In this document: piece by piece, positions 9,201-64,000 of the stretch | Layout of the letters: the number at the start of each line of letters is the position of its first letter | Position numbering within the stretch: position 1 is the stretch's first letter | Source: Tubulanus polymorphus | Taxonomy: Eukaryota > Nemertea > Palaeonemertea > Tubulaniformes > Tubulanidae | Length of the DNA stretch: 64,000 nt | Reading direction: 5' to 3' | Assembly: GCF_964204645.1 (NCBI RefSeq) | Contig: NC_134031.1 | Location: 16,799,307 to 16,863,306 of the forward strand | Notes under the pieces: model-generated | Databases searched by the model: none | Seen by the model: the letters and a program-made list of their open reading frames with translations, nothing else | What the model was told of the DNA's origin: nothing | Program-made: the position numbers and the translations under genes

Positions 9201-10186
9201 ACAGCCATCTTAATTTTCTTGACTAATCTTCATCTGTGTACACAATATAATTACAATGTATTTTACCATCGGGCACCATAAAATTGTGAGATATACCTAA
9301 CATACATGTACTGTACTAATTCACAGCTATTATATCGCACAAAATAAACATGTATTCGAAAAACTAACATCAGTGGAGCTCAATGAGTGCTTACTCCGCT
9401 TACGGACAGAATGTGAGATATCATATACATTGCTTTCATGTTTAGTCGAATGCACGACTTCACTTGTCCTCAGCACAATTTTCACTCGTCCTTTAGTTAA
9501 TTCTGATGAATTGTAGATAACATTTTCCATATAAGTACATTAGATAAATTCCTGCATGCATCTCCCTCCATGTGTTTAACAGATTTCTCAGATTTTTTGC
9601 TCTTCTTCAAATGTTGTAATCTGGAAAGTATTTTCTACATCCTATAATACATTTCTTTAATTAATGTGCAATAGTCTAATTTCTTTTAGTTCAGTTTTTG
9701 ACATTCTTTACCATTTCCAGACTTCTTCCTACTGACCCTCCTTAGGTCCTGTAATGATAAGCATAGCATAGTTAAATGTTAGTTTAAGACCTCGGATATT
9801 AACTCCTACCGAGCTTTTCAGCACATAGGTCCCTGGTTTATGCTTCATGCAGGAGACTCTTTCTTACTACACAATATTAAAACATATTTTGGTGAATTAT
9901 TAAATCTTCCACATTTTTGTTGCAGATGGGTCAGCAGCAGCAGCAACAACAGCAGCAACAACAGCAGCAATTTGCACCAGGGATGACGAGTAACCCAGCT
10001 GATCAGGCACCTCAGCAGACGCCCAGTGGAGCCGCTCATCCACCAGGCCCGGGGGGTGCAGGTCCGTTCATGTATAATCCGGATCAATTCGATACGAATT
10101 CGCAAATGACGACAGGATTTCCCCCGCCTGCCGGTGGTGGTTCTAGCAGACTGAAATACGGCGCTCGTAGATCCTATCCGAAGTGA
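33..10186 (+). CDS. SEC16: Sec16 (ER exit-site scaffold), C-terminal five coding exons; gene is 5'-truncated by the window
   Basis: Five exons splice in one frame to about 268 residues ending in a TGA at 10184-10186: 33-246, 374-502, 6871-7004, 7814-7882, 9926-10186. Sec16 organises COPII assembly at ER exit sites. Recognition rests on the C-terminal signature of SEC16A: a start like IIWDPVKKRW (human has IVWDEKKNQW), an RGARGQYVDVLKG block (human RARYVDVLN), a SRSSSMSSVSQEV block (human SRCSSMSSLSREV) and a final tail of small residues ending SSRLKYGARRSYPK (human SSRLGRIGQRKH). All joins keep phase and use GT-AG sites. Between these blocks the protein is low-complexity, rich in P, A, Q and T. 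The catalytic-looking core of Sec16 (central conserved domain) lies to the left of the window. The gene carries a full DIRS retroelement in its second visible intron. I am confident of the family; the paralogue (A or B) is not resolved beyond resemblance to SEC16A. Confidence 0.88.
374..502 (+). CDS. SEC16: Sec16 exon with YVDVL motif
   Basis: Acceptor GATTTCAG ends at 373 and donor GGTAAGAAT begins at 503. It encodes GARGQYVDVLKG, the best-conserved block of the Sec16 C-terminus, followed by an alanine/proline linker ending in FMPG. Entered and left in phase 1. Confidence 0.82.
710..846. repeat. DIRS left inverted terminal repeat
   Basis: Begins ATTTCCATCGAGTACTGTAC and continues through TGGTTTTTGCCAATATTTTC to CGCCATCTTTTTT. 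From about 729 inward it is the reverse complement of 6661-6782 with almost no differences, including GGCCCTGCGGTATTGC. The first ~19 bp are unique to this end. Confidence 0.88.
1052..3301 (+). CDS. DIRS ORF1, gag-like Cys/His and RS-rich protein
   Basis: An ATG at 1052 opens 749 codons to TGA at 3299. The frame is open slightly further upstream but has no earlier ATG. The N-terminus has clustered cysteines and histidines (CGHLFGAWDNHDSCASCRRK then CARSNPCNIC, residues ~16-50), as in the first ORF of animal DIRS elements. It is followed by a long Ser/Arg/Pro/Val region with RS dipeptides (~60-270), a more ordinary middle with SREWARL, and a basic C-terminus. Such proteins are presumed nucleic-acid-binding structural proteins; the role here is inferred from position and composition. 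The ORF overlaps the RT frame by 134 bp. Confidence 0.75.
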   Translation: MPPPPKGQHRGGEGCGHLFGAWDNHDSCASCRRKSGQICARSNPCNICVVWSEDLWLRADKALKLRDRRRVSRDSSVSADVPTDVSNPVSYRKAERSPVVQVRSASQLRSPGKNAGSPAPVSGHSPVSGRSPVRPVRPVQTTCSEPSARRGSRERPAPVRSVPVRSGSGIGPVRSGSATGPVQTSSGTKHPVRSSSDSDRRSGDRARSPTRFRRRERNKRARSPSRRSRFDRERDYDRYCRKFRRRSSHRSSTSVSDESDSSSRSRSRSRDRHRSRHDRRDTGKYLTQKDFHVFEEKILNLLSSSQQVAATSTTGKPIPDCPVRSSPAHSVFRNSDSEFLDAAVGSDFNEDPVPEAAIPSGVVPVASNCGLPQTMGASLARNVSPSRSVLSEPAGDMPFRAMISEFFVKHGATRAKPTAAPLVGESMEAYRPPDSDLNVLRESSAVSREWARLDTQLWGECRPGTFSFPPPERGMKSGKYFSSTDPPIGAFRSAYYATPGAVDHSHNCLDADYTLISPDTVTAQSGIRLPKSGLVAMTSILDNLTRVGSFQDMALKVLTGELRETHAAVHAGSDPESVALKLEGMDRIIQSLARSVSHVIPLSVRGQANLVLASRQSVMDSSAKTRLPDMVSNALLRAPLGTSSRLFSGWCAPVSAELRKIREVQAKSNPRTPWKKRSGPTPAAQGSARTQTGPSQTSALSQAASDAGWRTSAQLQQSCQASSGRNSSGSYRGKGKAPKRGSSFRKNSK
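3168..5339 (+). CDS. DIRS ORF2, reverse transcriptase / RNase H
   Basis: ATG at 3168 gives 723 codons in a different frame from ORF1. Reverse transcriptase motifs are in order: RTVIDLSSLN (~144-153), SLDLKDAYF (~181-189), LPFGLSTAPWVF (~215-226) and the catalytic FVYLDD (~245-250). RNase H follows with FTDASHQGWG (~412-421), an E near 446, ATDNS (~469-473) and AHLAGKRNVMADALSR (~511-526). A downstream block with LDLFATRFN and FVSPFPDA (~554-575) is typical of DIRS polyproteins, where a methyltransferase-like domain is often annotated; I cannot see a convincing methyltransferase active site. No stop or frameshift interrupts the domains, so the enzyme looks intact. Confidence 0.9.
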   Translation: MPVGELARNFNNRVKPRPVVTVPVRIEARGRLQKGALPFGKTRNEFLGPVGGCLQQAATHWSDLFGDGWPSRVVSRGYRLRFLRRPRLMRSPPDMRPKPGQEALISPALKELAEKGAIEPVCNETSPGWFSRIFMVPKATGGQRTVIDLSSLNRHLDIPRFRMTKPKDVIQGLRPGQWAASLDLKDAYFQVPIHPKSRRFLRIKWKGRQFQFRSLPFGLSTAPWVFTKLVKSVQKVLQSRGVRLFVYLDDWLIVANSAQECREAMTSVLDLVHQLGFRVNREKSQLTPAQQFTYLGMDFDLRIGKVFPSMVRVAKLQEAVAGVSTTPRTARYWSRLLGSISSMGLVVPLGRLRSRRLQQYWKVFWSQSKGNWEALIPVPPTDLSPDLQWWAATTNLRLGVSLAPLEAPVRVFTDASHQGWGAHLENRVKAGKWSRYEATNHINFLEMLAVWKALKFFHRRVEGHHVWLATDNSTVRAYLQNQGGTHSETLTGLSAKILLWCQTKGVSLTVAHLAGKRNVMADALSRRGQAIATEWVLHQEVADRVRGIFGNPLLDLFATRFNRRCPLFVSPFPDAEAWGVDAFSLDWSGMHAYAFPPTPVLPRLLDQIERSVNCNIVLVAPCWPAQKWFLPLLNLLCDNPRILPNFPSLLSQGIFRHHPNSQWLNLLAWPLSSDPCQLQAFQNRLPPLSQDLSGHQQVPFTMPSGVILRIGVLQGKLIHAHPL
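5030..6250 (+). CDS. DIRS ORF3, tyrosine recombinase
   Basis: The recombinase domain occupies about 5240-6170 in the same frame as ORF1. The catalytic set is visible: an arginine in ARRSEIHAL (about 5650-5680), HQVR (about 6041-6052), a tryptophan in AAFW (about 6113) and the tyrosine in FYLRDV (about 6150-6167). An N-terminal core-binding region has YDAKWSHFADWC and TIKGYRSAISH. The ATG at 5030 is the choice that starts just before the domain and gives 406 residues, but the frame stays open back to about 3302, so the true start is uncertain. It would join the circular DNA intermediate to the target without a target-site duplication. Confidence 0.85.
   Translation: MLAGSEMVPTTSQPTVRQPQDSSEFPIASVSGDLSASSKQPVVKSARLAIVQRSLSASGFSEQAASFIAGSKRPSTSTIYDAKWSHFADWCAAGEIDPCSPSVAQLADFLLHLFVAKGLQVITIKGYRSAISHTLRASGWPNVAGDHRISQLVAGFSISRPRVTRTVPPWDLSVILKKLMEAPFEPLSAASFANLSKKTVFLLFLACSARRSEIHALSVRPGHIVFGPANEFVSLRPALEFLAKNQRPGSVGRQWRIEALKHRVEPGIPDRTLCPVRALCFYLDRSASRRGSRERLFIPLLDHLKGDISRDTVARWVSSMIKDILLKENLSSEGVVSHQVRSMATSCAAFSGAPLEEVCRAAFWNSPSTFTSFYLRDVSGQLGSLASLGPVVMAQGVRSFRSDPLV
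6508..6606. repeat. DIRS internal complementary region
   Basis: The left half (about 6508-6546, with CAAAAACCATAGGAAAGGGT and CAGTACTCGATGGAAAT) is the reverse complement of the element's left end at 710-748. The right half (about 6547-6605, with TTGGAACTAAAATTTGTATT and CGAGTAGTACTTACCC) is the reverse complement of the right end at 6768-6826. In DIRS replication this region is thought to template regeneration of both termini and to represent the circle junction. Confidence 0.88.
6661..6826. repeat. DIRS right inverted terminal repeat
   Basis: 6661-6782 is the inverted copy of the left terminus (AGATGGCGGATTTCGCCGGT through AATATTGGCAAAAACCATAG). The outermost part, from AAGTACTACTCGGAAATAC to about 6826, is unique to this end but repeated in complement inside the internal complementary region. 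Confidence 0.87.
6871..7004 (+). CDS. SEC16: Sec16 exon
   Basis: Acceptor TTTTATAG ends at 6870 and donor GAGGTACGT begins at 7005. It encodes AAGGAGDMGGASDVNLSS, then a Q/P-rich stretch to LPPQPE. It enters in phase 1 and leaves in phase 0. The acceptor is a NAGNAG tandem (TAGCAG), so a variant lacking one alanine is possible. The domain is disordered-looking and was placed by phase rather than by strong similarity. Confidence 0.65.
7005..7813 (+). other. Sec16 intron, no gene seen
   Basis: About 0.8 kb of AT-rich intron. I see no coding blocks, RNA genes or clear repeats in it. Confidence 0.6.
7814..7882 (+). CDS. SEC16: Sec16 micro-exon with SSSMSS block
   Basis: A 69-bp exon (23 codons, phase 0-0) between acceptor CTTTTGCAG and donor CAGGTAAAA. 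It encodes FANQHSRSSSMSSVSQEVQS, very close to the SRCSSMSSLSREVSQHF block of vertebrate SEC16A, which makes the exon call firm despite its size. Its length is a multiple of three, so skipping it would keep the frame. Confidence 0.85.
7883..9925 (+). other. Sec16 intron with two foldback elements
   Basis: Contains a partial member of the CAGTTCCNCAGTT foldback family near 8102-8200 and a complete TTAA-flanked MITE at 8538-8823. The rest, including open frames at 8128-8427 and 8834-9281, is AT-rich with no recognisable protein. Confidence 0.6.
8538..8823. mobile_element. 286-bp MITE with TTAA target duplication (piggyBac-like), copy 1
   Basis: Termini CCCTTTCAG...CTGAAAGGG are perfect inverted repeats flanked on both sides by TTAA (8534-8537 and 8824-8827), the hallmark of piggyBac-type insertion. 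Inside are short palindromes around ACACCGC and GCGGTGT. It has no coding capacity. A second copy is at 29737-30023. Confidence 0.8.
9926..10186 (+). CDS. SEC16: Sec16 last coding exon, polyQ and conserved tail
   Basis: Acceptor TTTTTGTTGCAG ends at 9925. The exon opens MGQ and runs through 13 glutamines coded by mixed CAG and CAA, then P/G/A-rich sequence with GPFMYNPDQF (human SEC16A has MPFYNPAQ at the same place) and a basic end RLKYGARRSYPK before TGA. The position and tail match the end of SEC16A. PolyQ length may vary between individuals. Confidence 0.88.
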   Translation: MGQQQQQQQQQQQQQFAPGMTSNPADQAPQQTPSGAAHPPGPGGAGPFMYNPDQFDTNSQMTTGFPPPAGGGSSRLKYGARRSYPK

Positions 10187-11338
10187 TGACCGATCATGAA
10201 TAGATCTAAGACATTATTGTATATACGAGATATACCCCCGCTACTGTAAACAAGGATATGGAATAGGAAAGTGGTGCTAAAATCACGATACACTGCATGG
10301 AAAGTTGTTACGTCTATTTATTATAATCATCAGACTGATATGTGTTTAGTAACAGTCGTTCGAAGTGACCTGGAAATTGTGAAAGTACCAGTATTACATA
10401 TTCTACTGTGGCTTAGATACTCACTGAATCAGAGATTCTGATTCAGTGGATTTATGAGGATGTTTTAAGCGTCTTTTCCGTGTACTGTCCGATTTCTTTG
10501 TGACTGTACCGATGATCTATATAGGTGACCGAATTACATTTGTTCAGATATTCAGGCTGGATTGTTTTGTGTAATACTGTGTATTACGAATAATCGTCGT
10601 TAACAAATTTCCATTATAATATGGCTAAAACCTTCACAAACCTTCGTGTAATATGTATTAAAATGTAAGATTATCATCACTTGGGGTGAATGTTGGTACG
10701 TATTAAGCCCTGACATTGACTACGCTGTATTCTGATATACAATATAGCTTTGACCCCCTTACCCTAGTATAGATTGAACTAGAAATGATTGCTTCGGCAT
10801 TTTTCTTAAGGATTTGGGATTGGAATAGAATAATGTGTGCTAGATTAGCTGCGATTGCTGTAGCTATTACCGGTAATTCTAATCGACTACAGAAACGTAG
10901 ACTACTGGTATGATATTATGTATACATGAACACGTATCTTATTTGGTAATGGGTCACTTCAAGTTATATGTTCATAAAACTTAGAATAATATATGGTTTT
11001 GTGCACTTTGAAATCCGCGACATTATGTCAAAATATCTTTATGGAAATATTTTAGAAACACTTTCAATCTTTTCTATTTCACGCGATTGCTAGGTTATTC
11101 GCATATTATCCGGCTGAATTATCAGCGTTTTGATTTGATGAATTTGCTGAACCAGTCGATTGTTTTCAGTTCCTGTTGTTGACAATTCATGGCATTGCCC
11201 TCGTGCTGTTGATGTTGTGTGCATATTGAGTTGTGATACTAGACGTGGTGTATAATTTATTATCCTGGGTTATATATAAATATAGATACGTTAAATGTAT
11301 GATATGAATAGAATATATGGTAATTATTGAGGAATAAA
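10187..11338 (+). other. Sec16 3' untranslated region
   Basis: AT-rich sequence after the stop codon with no further reading frame. The end is inferred from the AATAAA at 11333-11338. Confidence 0.6.
11333..11338 (+). terminator. Candidate Sec16 polyadenylation signal
   Basis: AATAAA in the sequence GAGGAATAAATGATG. It is about 1.15 kb after the stop codon and is followed by TGTTTCTTGTCTTTGGTG, which fits a downstream U/GU element. Confidence 0.55.
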
Positions 11339-11649
11339 TGATGATATTTGTTCGCAGAATCTTCTGTAATTAATTTGTTTCTTGTCTTTGGTGATACTTG
11401 GATGTGCTGTCAAATTTAGGCCACCTTATTGTCTGTACTATGTAACTCAGGATTGATCGCAACGACAAGCCTTTATTCAGCATTCGGACCACTAAGAATC
11501 GGCCCTCGACCAGCGGGTTCGAACTTGTGACACCCCTGATATCCCCTTCAGCACAAACAAATACTTTTCTAATTGGTAATAGATATATGTTCCTTTATTG
11601 TAAAATATCCAATAGTTTAGATTAAATGACAGTACAATATAAATTTCAT

Positions 11650-12580
11650 TGTGAATTTATTAATTAAGCTATTATTTGTAAGTCATTGCTGAAGTAGCTT
11701 TGAGATAACATTAGTTCCAAGAAATTCCGCTAGGGGACCGTATGGTGCTGCCACCACTCGTGAACAACATAAACAAGACTGGGAATCGAACCCAGGACCC
11801 CTGTCACCTCAGGGTCCAGTTTCGCAGCTTCACTCGAGCGTCTACTATCATGTAGGCCATTGTACAACTGAAACCTAAGATTACCTTTTTGTCCATCCTG
11901 TGTGTTATTCAGCAGTCATTCTGAATCTTCTCGGAGAAACCATGATAAGGATAAAACAAACGAAAAGTCGAATCGATCAGTCTCCTCGACTATATTAAAC
12001 AAACTAGCTAAAAGTAACGCATTGTTTATATATATAATATAATTGTATTGGATTTTATTGTTATTATTGCAATCCTGCAACTGATGAGGTATGAAACACT
12101 TTACATAATTAACACTAATCAATGAGGATAAATGCTGTTCGTGTGTGAAGGAGATATTATAGTTTAGGTAATGATATGTTCTACAGAATCATATGAACAG
12201 CAGATCTTACTTCCGTTGTGTGCAGAATGAGCCACGTTCACTCCAACTAAACAAACAACTTCCGAGTAGATTTATGAAGTAATGACCTACAACTCACGAA
12301 AACCTGACCCTATTACACTATTACAGAGATTATGGAAGACAAGACGATTCAGGTGATAAAATAAAATTCACATCTTTCGGGAAACATAGATGTACGTTCA
12401 GCAATATTCAGTTTTAAAGTGATTCAAAAATCAGATTCATTTTCATTAAATGAAAGTACATTGTAATGGTATATTCTCCGATGGTAAGCCGTCTCAGCGC
12501 ATTCAGATTATCGTTCAGAACTCCTTATTGATTCAATTACGGTACTGAGCGTATCACAGTAACTCGCGGAAGGATTTATT
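11650..12580 (-). terminator. Candidate Notch polyadenylation signals
   Basis: On the - strand AATAAA occurs at 12575-12580, 12054-12059 and 11656-11661. Any could end the Notch transcript, and the first is nearest the stop codon. The sequence alone does not choose between them. Confidence 0.4.
11755..11850 (-). repeat. tRNA-like / SINE-like sequence
   Basis: Read on the - strand it contains CTGGGTTCGATTCCCAG, a perfect T-arm with B-box, preceded by an anticodon-arm-like ACCCTGAGGTGACAGGGGT and a D-arm-like CTCGAGTGAAGC. I cannot close an acceptor stem with confidence, so a tRNA-derived SINE or tRNA pseudogene is more likely than a functional tRNA. Confidence 0.4.
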
Positions 12581-14029
12581 GCATAGATTTAAAATTCACA
12601 ACCACTTTTATAATTCCGATGATATTTTACCATCGAACTTAGGGCGTAAAGCGAGATTTGAAAAAATCTTGAGAAAACTTCGCAAAACAAGAGATGTAAG
12701 TTTTATCCGCGGCTTTCAGATTTGGAAGTCGACAATGAATGAAAATATCACCGAATCTAATGTATTTCTAAGGCATGCAAACGAATTAATAGTTTAATAC
12801 GACGAGAGATAAATCTATAAAAGGAAAACATGCTTTAGTTTTGATAGTAATTATCTGTAAATCAGTCAACAGTTCATCCACCGAGAATTGAATATGAAGT
12901 GTATTCAAGATTTGTTTTTTAATAGTATACAAAAATACTAATACTCCGATGACATTTCAACCTCATTATACTTAAAAAATATATGCTTAATATGTAGAGC
13001 TATTTACACTTTTGTCTTACTATTTACACGTAAATTATCAACGATAATCTCCTGGCTTACGAACGAGCCGAAAATGTTCTATCATCTTTTTTAACCTGAT
13101 TGTTTTTATACGATATCTAAAAATCAAATCAAATGACCATCATTCATAAAATGAAGTTTACGAATTATGCAACAAAATTACAATACAAGATTCTACATTG
13201 TTTAAAAGTAAAATCTACTCTGCGCTTTTAAAATATCAACTGTTTATGTACGAGAAGCCAATTTTGAATGTACCAAAGGTATCATTAATTACTGGATTGA
13301 TTAGTGGCCCCATTTTTGTCCGCCTCAACAGGACCTTTATGCTTTCTATTGCTTTTTTTTTCTCGATAATTCGCGGTGGATCTTAAAAGTCGAATCCACT
13401 CCTGGCTACGGAATAAAATAAAACATCTACTAAAAATATAATAAAGGCAGACCAAAAGTTAGGCAGCTAAAAAATCAATGAAATATAGAAATAACTATAA
13501 TATCTAAATGCAAAAATGTCAAAGTTACACAGACGTAATCAATTTTCAAGCACAGAAAAAATTGCCTCTAAGTATGAATTAATTTTCTAATATTAGCCAT
13601 TTCAAAGCATAATATCTAATATTCAATTGCTACAGCCTAAAAAGTACATCGTGTAACATTTGAACTAAAAGAATGCCACATTTTAAACAATTGAATTCAC
13701 TCTGAATTAAGATACACCAAAAGGCACTGACCATTTTACTGACCACATTATTCAAGTCAGATCTATTTCATCGATAACAATATTCATTCATATCTTATCA
13801 TTTTAGCCATTATTATTCGATTTTACAATTCAGTTGCATTTATCTTATGCATTTTTGAATTCATCAATCACTACGTTTTCGACGTTAACCGACATCGACG
13901 ACAATAATATCTTTTAGAAATTTCTTCTATTTAGCAAACATTTTACAAATGATTCACAAAAATGGCACAAATACACATTCCGGATGCACAGCCAGTAAAA
14001 ATGTGTAGAAAACATTTATATATATCCGA
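12581..14029 (-). other. Notch 3' untranslated region
   Basis: Follows the Notch stop on the - strand. It is AT-rich, with no supported frames on either strand. Its end is uncertain because several polyadenylation signals lie downstream. Confidence 0.5.
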
Positions 14030-60995
<46,966 letters not shown>

Positions 60996-62229
60996 TCCTG
61001 CGGTAAAAACACTACGACAATTTTAATCCGAACATAAGGAAACTTTAAACCGAGCCGACATGCGCTGTCGACGTGCAGGCGACGAGTTATCCGAGTTTTA
61101 AGAGACGTGTTTACTATTCACCTCCTCTCACTGAACAAAGTTATTAACTACTGTCAAAGTAGTGCGCGCAATTGCTCCCATTGATATTCATTCGCCAACT
61201 TGAATGTGTGGTGCGGTCTGTCCAGAGCGCGTTCAGATAAATCTACCCGCTATTAATATGAATGGGATTTATAGCATATTCTAAGGCTTTGAAATTATAT
61301 TCGTGCTTTTTATAAATGTCTTAATCGGAATAAGCCGGTTTATGGTTCAAAAATTTAAATCCTCATTGATTCTGGACTACACAATCAGCGCACGCGGACA
61401 ACCGCACCACCTACGTTACCCAAACTTAAAATTTATTAGAATAGTTACGGTATGGTACTTCAGTATGTCGCACTTTCATGGTACATTACCTAAAAAATTC
61501 TCGCAAACATGGCTAAACATTTTGGAATACACAACAGAAATGTCTTATTCAAACCCATGCAAAAATCACAAAGATTTGATAGGATCCAGGATTGGGCATA
61601 ATATTTTTTGATAGCACCCATGTCAAGACCAGCCGCAAAATATTGATGTCAAATAGATGATTTGAGACCAAAACTGAAATTGCGAAACAAACACTTTAAT
61701 CAGAAGAAATAATGAATATATATCGATGTTTTTCGAGAACCTTAAACGATCTATCGCCGGTCTGCATTTTGCGAACCCGATTTACAGACAGCCGACTTTA
61801 AGTATAGGGTCTCATAGCTTTTGAGTGTTAATGTTGACATGAATCGTTACGGCATCAATTAGACAGCACGTGTTCTACGGATGCGAGTACAGCGACGACA
61901 TTTCTGTTGACAGGCGTTTAATTGGTGAATAAATTTCACACGACCATTTGGCATGGGCCGTAACAGTACCCGGCATGTGTCTCAGCACGCGACTCGCGTG
62001 GGTACAGACTTCAAAATGAAGACATTTTTTTCAAAAGCGAGAGGTTTCAAACAGCTACTACCAACAACACGACGCTCTGGGGAATGAATAATCGAACCCT
62101 CGTCATATTTTTTATTCTGTCCCACTGGTTTTTCGGTTTGAGTAAGAATTAGTTTACTACAAAAAATACATTTCATGTTGGTTTCTGTAGACAAGTGACT
62201 GATGTCTGATATAATTGAAGTAAAAACCC

Positions 62230-62365
62230 ACAGAAAAACTGGATAAGAAATTGACGTTTCAGTCCAATTATATAAGCCGTTTTCAAATTGGTTTTTAAAA
62301 TTCCAAAATGTTTTTGAAAATGGCCCATAGCATTGGACCGAAACGTCAATTTCACATAATACACA
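62230..62365. repeat. Inverted repeat with GAAACGTCAATTTC ends
   Basis: GAAATTGACGTTTCAGTCCA near 62251 is the inverted partner of TTGGACCGAAACGTCAATTTC near 62331. Each arm is the CGAAACGTC-type end seen in many animal retroelement remnants. Confidence 0.6.
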
Positions 62366-62824
62366 CAATATCACATCAACGCACCAATCTAAATTAATCT
62401 CGATTAAAGAAATCTTCCCGGCCGAAATGTAAGGTGAACAGACTTAATAGCATCGCGGGTTTTTATACACCATTTTGCGACTAGGTCTCATTTTGATTTT
62501 GGTGCATCGTAATAAACAACGTTGATAGCATATGCTAAGAGACAATAATAGTTATGGCCTGGCGACTTGTATGTTTGTTTTTGTGTATGTATATATCGAG
62601 GTTCGGGTTTAATTCTTTTTTTTTTCAAGTACCTGTTGAACAATTGCACGCAGTCTTTTGTTGAATTAGCCATCGAAAAACTGTGACTTATCACTAAAGT
62701 CCACACGACTGGTACTCGATACTATAGATTTGTGACCTCATTGATAATGTGTATTGGGGGACCTGTGAGTTGCTATGATATACGATTTTGAGAGACGGTT
62801 AACCAGCCTAAAATTCTAAAACCC

Positions 62825-62940
62825 GCTTACAAATTCAGAATTTAAAAGCAAGATTTATCATTTAAAAAAAACCAAAAACGGAGGACACAACGTTTCGAGC
62901 TCCCACGAGATATCATCTTCAAATATGAACTTAGAAGTTC
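62825..62940 (-). repeat. Retroelement 3'-end-like fragment
   Basis: On the - strand: GAAGATGATATCTCGTGGGA, then GCTCGAAACGTTGTGTCCTC, then a T-rich stretch and GATAAATCTTGCTTTTAA. Sequences of this form occur at the ends of dispersed retroelements; the parent family is not identified. Confidence 0.45.
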
Positions 62941-63504
62941 TGTGTAGTTTTGTCACACAATCAGGTCCCCGTCTAGAGGAGGGCGGTGTTAGTCTGAATA
63001 CCAGTCGTTGTTACCGGTTCCCTACAACCGGTTGTTTGTAGAACGACGGCTAGGTACTAATAGCGGTGTGTGACTGCACATCCCAACGATGCTGGACTGG
63101 TCCAACTCCAGAATAGAAAATATAGGCATACATTATATTATGAAAATCCTATTGTTACCGCGTTATTGTTACTCATCTTTCGAAACACCTTGAACTTTAT
63201 GACATATTCTGTTGCTATGTTTGAAATCTTGGGCCTGTTCTGAGCTCAGTCGGTTGAAATAAACAGCTAAGTGCATCAGGCTCAAATAAATAAGTATATT
63301 TGATGGGTGCATTTAGAAATTTTAGATTCAGTTAATAGAAATACTTTGTAGAATAGCTTAATTTCGGTAATTCATTCATAGTGCACAGTGACTATAGGGT
63401 GGATACAAGAGGTAAAATTAGAGTGGGCTCGAACCATCGCTGTTAACTTTTAGTTATAGCAATGTCGGTAAGATGGCGCAACCTTCTGGTATAGCAGTCC
63501 TCGA

Positions 63505-63741
63505 TTGCCAGAGGAAGAATCCCTCGCCTGCCATAGTTGTGGCGAGTCAGGTCATAGTGACACCTGTCGAACGCATTTTGAACTATACGGGAATTCCCTC
63601 GTATTTTATTTCCTCGTTGACGTTGAGTTGTTTGAAGACATTTCACTCGCGGGAAAGAAGGATTTTAAACCCCTGAAGCTGTCATGGGGTGCTGTAAGGG
63701 AGGTGATGATACGCAGAAAGATCCAGGTTCGTATTATTTAA
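63505..63741 (+). other. Unassigned open frame with a zinc-knuckle-like motif
   Basis: 78 codons from ATG at 63505, containing CHSCGESGHSDTC (C-X2-C-X4-H-X3-C), one residue short of a classical CCHC knuckle, then FELYGN and a mixed C-terminus. I see neither a start context nor splice partners that would make a gene. It could be a transposon fragment or chance. I do not recognise it. Confidence 0.25.
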
Positions 63742-63860
63742 ATGTACTATAATTGATTTTGTTAAGTTCACACCTGAAACTAAACTGCGTAAGGTCAGTC
63801 TGTTTAACTACCGTTCTCACTCATCAGTGGTTCTGATTCAGAAGAGAAAGCACTGAAAAC

Positions 63861-63980
63861 ACAGGGGCTTGTCACAATTTGATAATGAATGGATGATACC
63901 AGTATCCCTATATAAAAAAGATTTTTTATATAGGCATACTGGTATCATCCATTCATTATCAAATTGTGACAAGCCCCTGT
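63861..63980. mobile_element. Near-perfect 120-bp palindrome
   Basis: Arms start ACAGGGGCTTGTCACAATTT and end AAATTGTGACAAGCCCCTGT; the centre is CCTATATAAAAAAGATTTTTTATATAGG. Only about one base pair is mismatched and the loop is one or two bases. It looks like a recent MITE or foldback; transcribed, it would form a long hairpin. Confidence 0.8.
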
Positions 63981-64000
63981 GACTGTGTCTGTGAAAAGGA

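Larger units (their letters stand above)
60996..63440. other. Region upstream of Notch, no supported gene
   Basis: Probably holds the Notch promoter and 5' UTR, but I cannot place a transcription start. It contains foldback-like repeats at about 62230-62365 and 62825-62940. The 130-residue frame at 61982-62374 lies across a repeat and is not supported. Confidence 0.5.

Noticed and set aside
61982-62374. 130-codon frame on the - strand upstream of Notch
   Set aside because: Runs across an inverted repeat with GAAACGTCAATTTC arms; the composition is that of non-coding repeat.

Overview
This is nuclear DNA of a multicellular animal: intron-rich genes with GT-AG splicing, long AT-rich introns full of small foldback elements, and no bacterial gene organisation. 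The protein-level content (a 36-EGF Notch receptor and the C-terminus of Sec16) and the style of the repeats (an intact DIRS-type retroelement and many palindromic MITEs) suggest an aquatic bilaterian invertebrate. A spiralian such as a mollusc is my best guess, but the sequence does not prove the phylum.

Layout. (1) Positions 1 to about 11340, + strand: the last five coding exons and 3' UTR of a Sec16 orthologue (ER exit-site scaffold for COPII budding); the gene enters from the left edge. (2) Inside one Sec16 intron, 710-6826, lies a complete-looking DIRS-type tyrosine-recombinase retrotransposon with long inverted termini, an internal complementary region and open gag-like, RT/RNase H and recombinase frames. 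(3) About 11340-12600: a short convergent intergenic interval with a tRNA-like repeat. (4) 14030-60995, - strand: a complete Notch receptor gene. I joined 30 coding exons, all in frame, giving 7320 nt and 2439 residues: signal peptide, EGF1-36, three LNRs, heterodimerisation domain with an RRRR furin site, transmembrane segment, RAM WFP motif, ankyrin repeats and a C-terminal LTPSP degron/PEST region. (5) 61000-64000: sequence upstream of Notch, with repeats and a near-perfect 120-bp palindrome at the right edge.

How things work together. Sec16 and Notch are separate functions, secretory export and cell-cell signalling, lying tail to tail. Their human orthologues SEC16A and NOTCH1 are also neighbours on 9q34.3, so this may be an ancient linkage. 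The non-coding space is dominated by small mobile elements. The most unusual non-coding structures are a minisatellite that has multiplied the splice donor of Notch exon 3, and a repeat family with three of five copies ending within about 20 bp of Notch splice donors. I found no new protein system. The novelty here is in genome structure.
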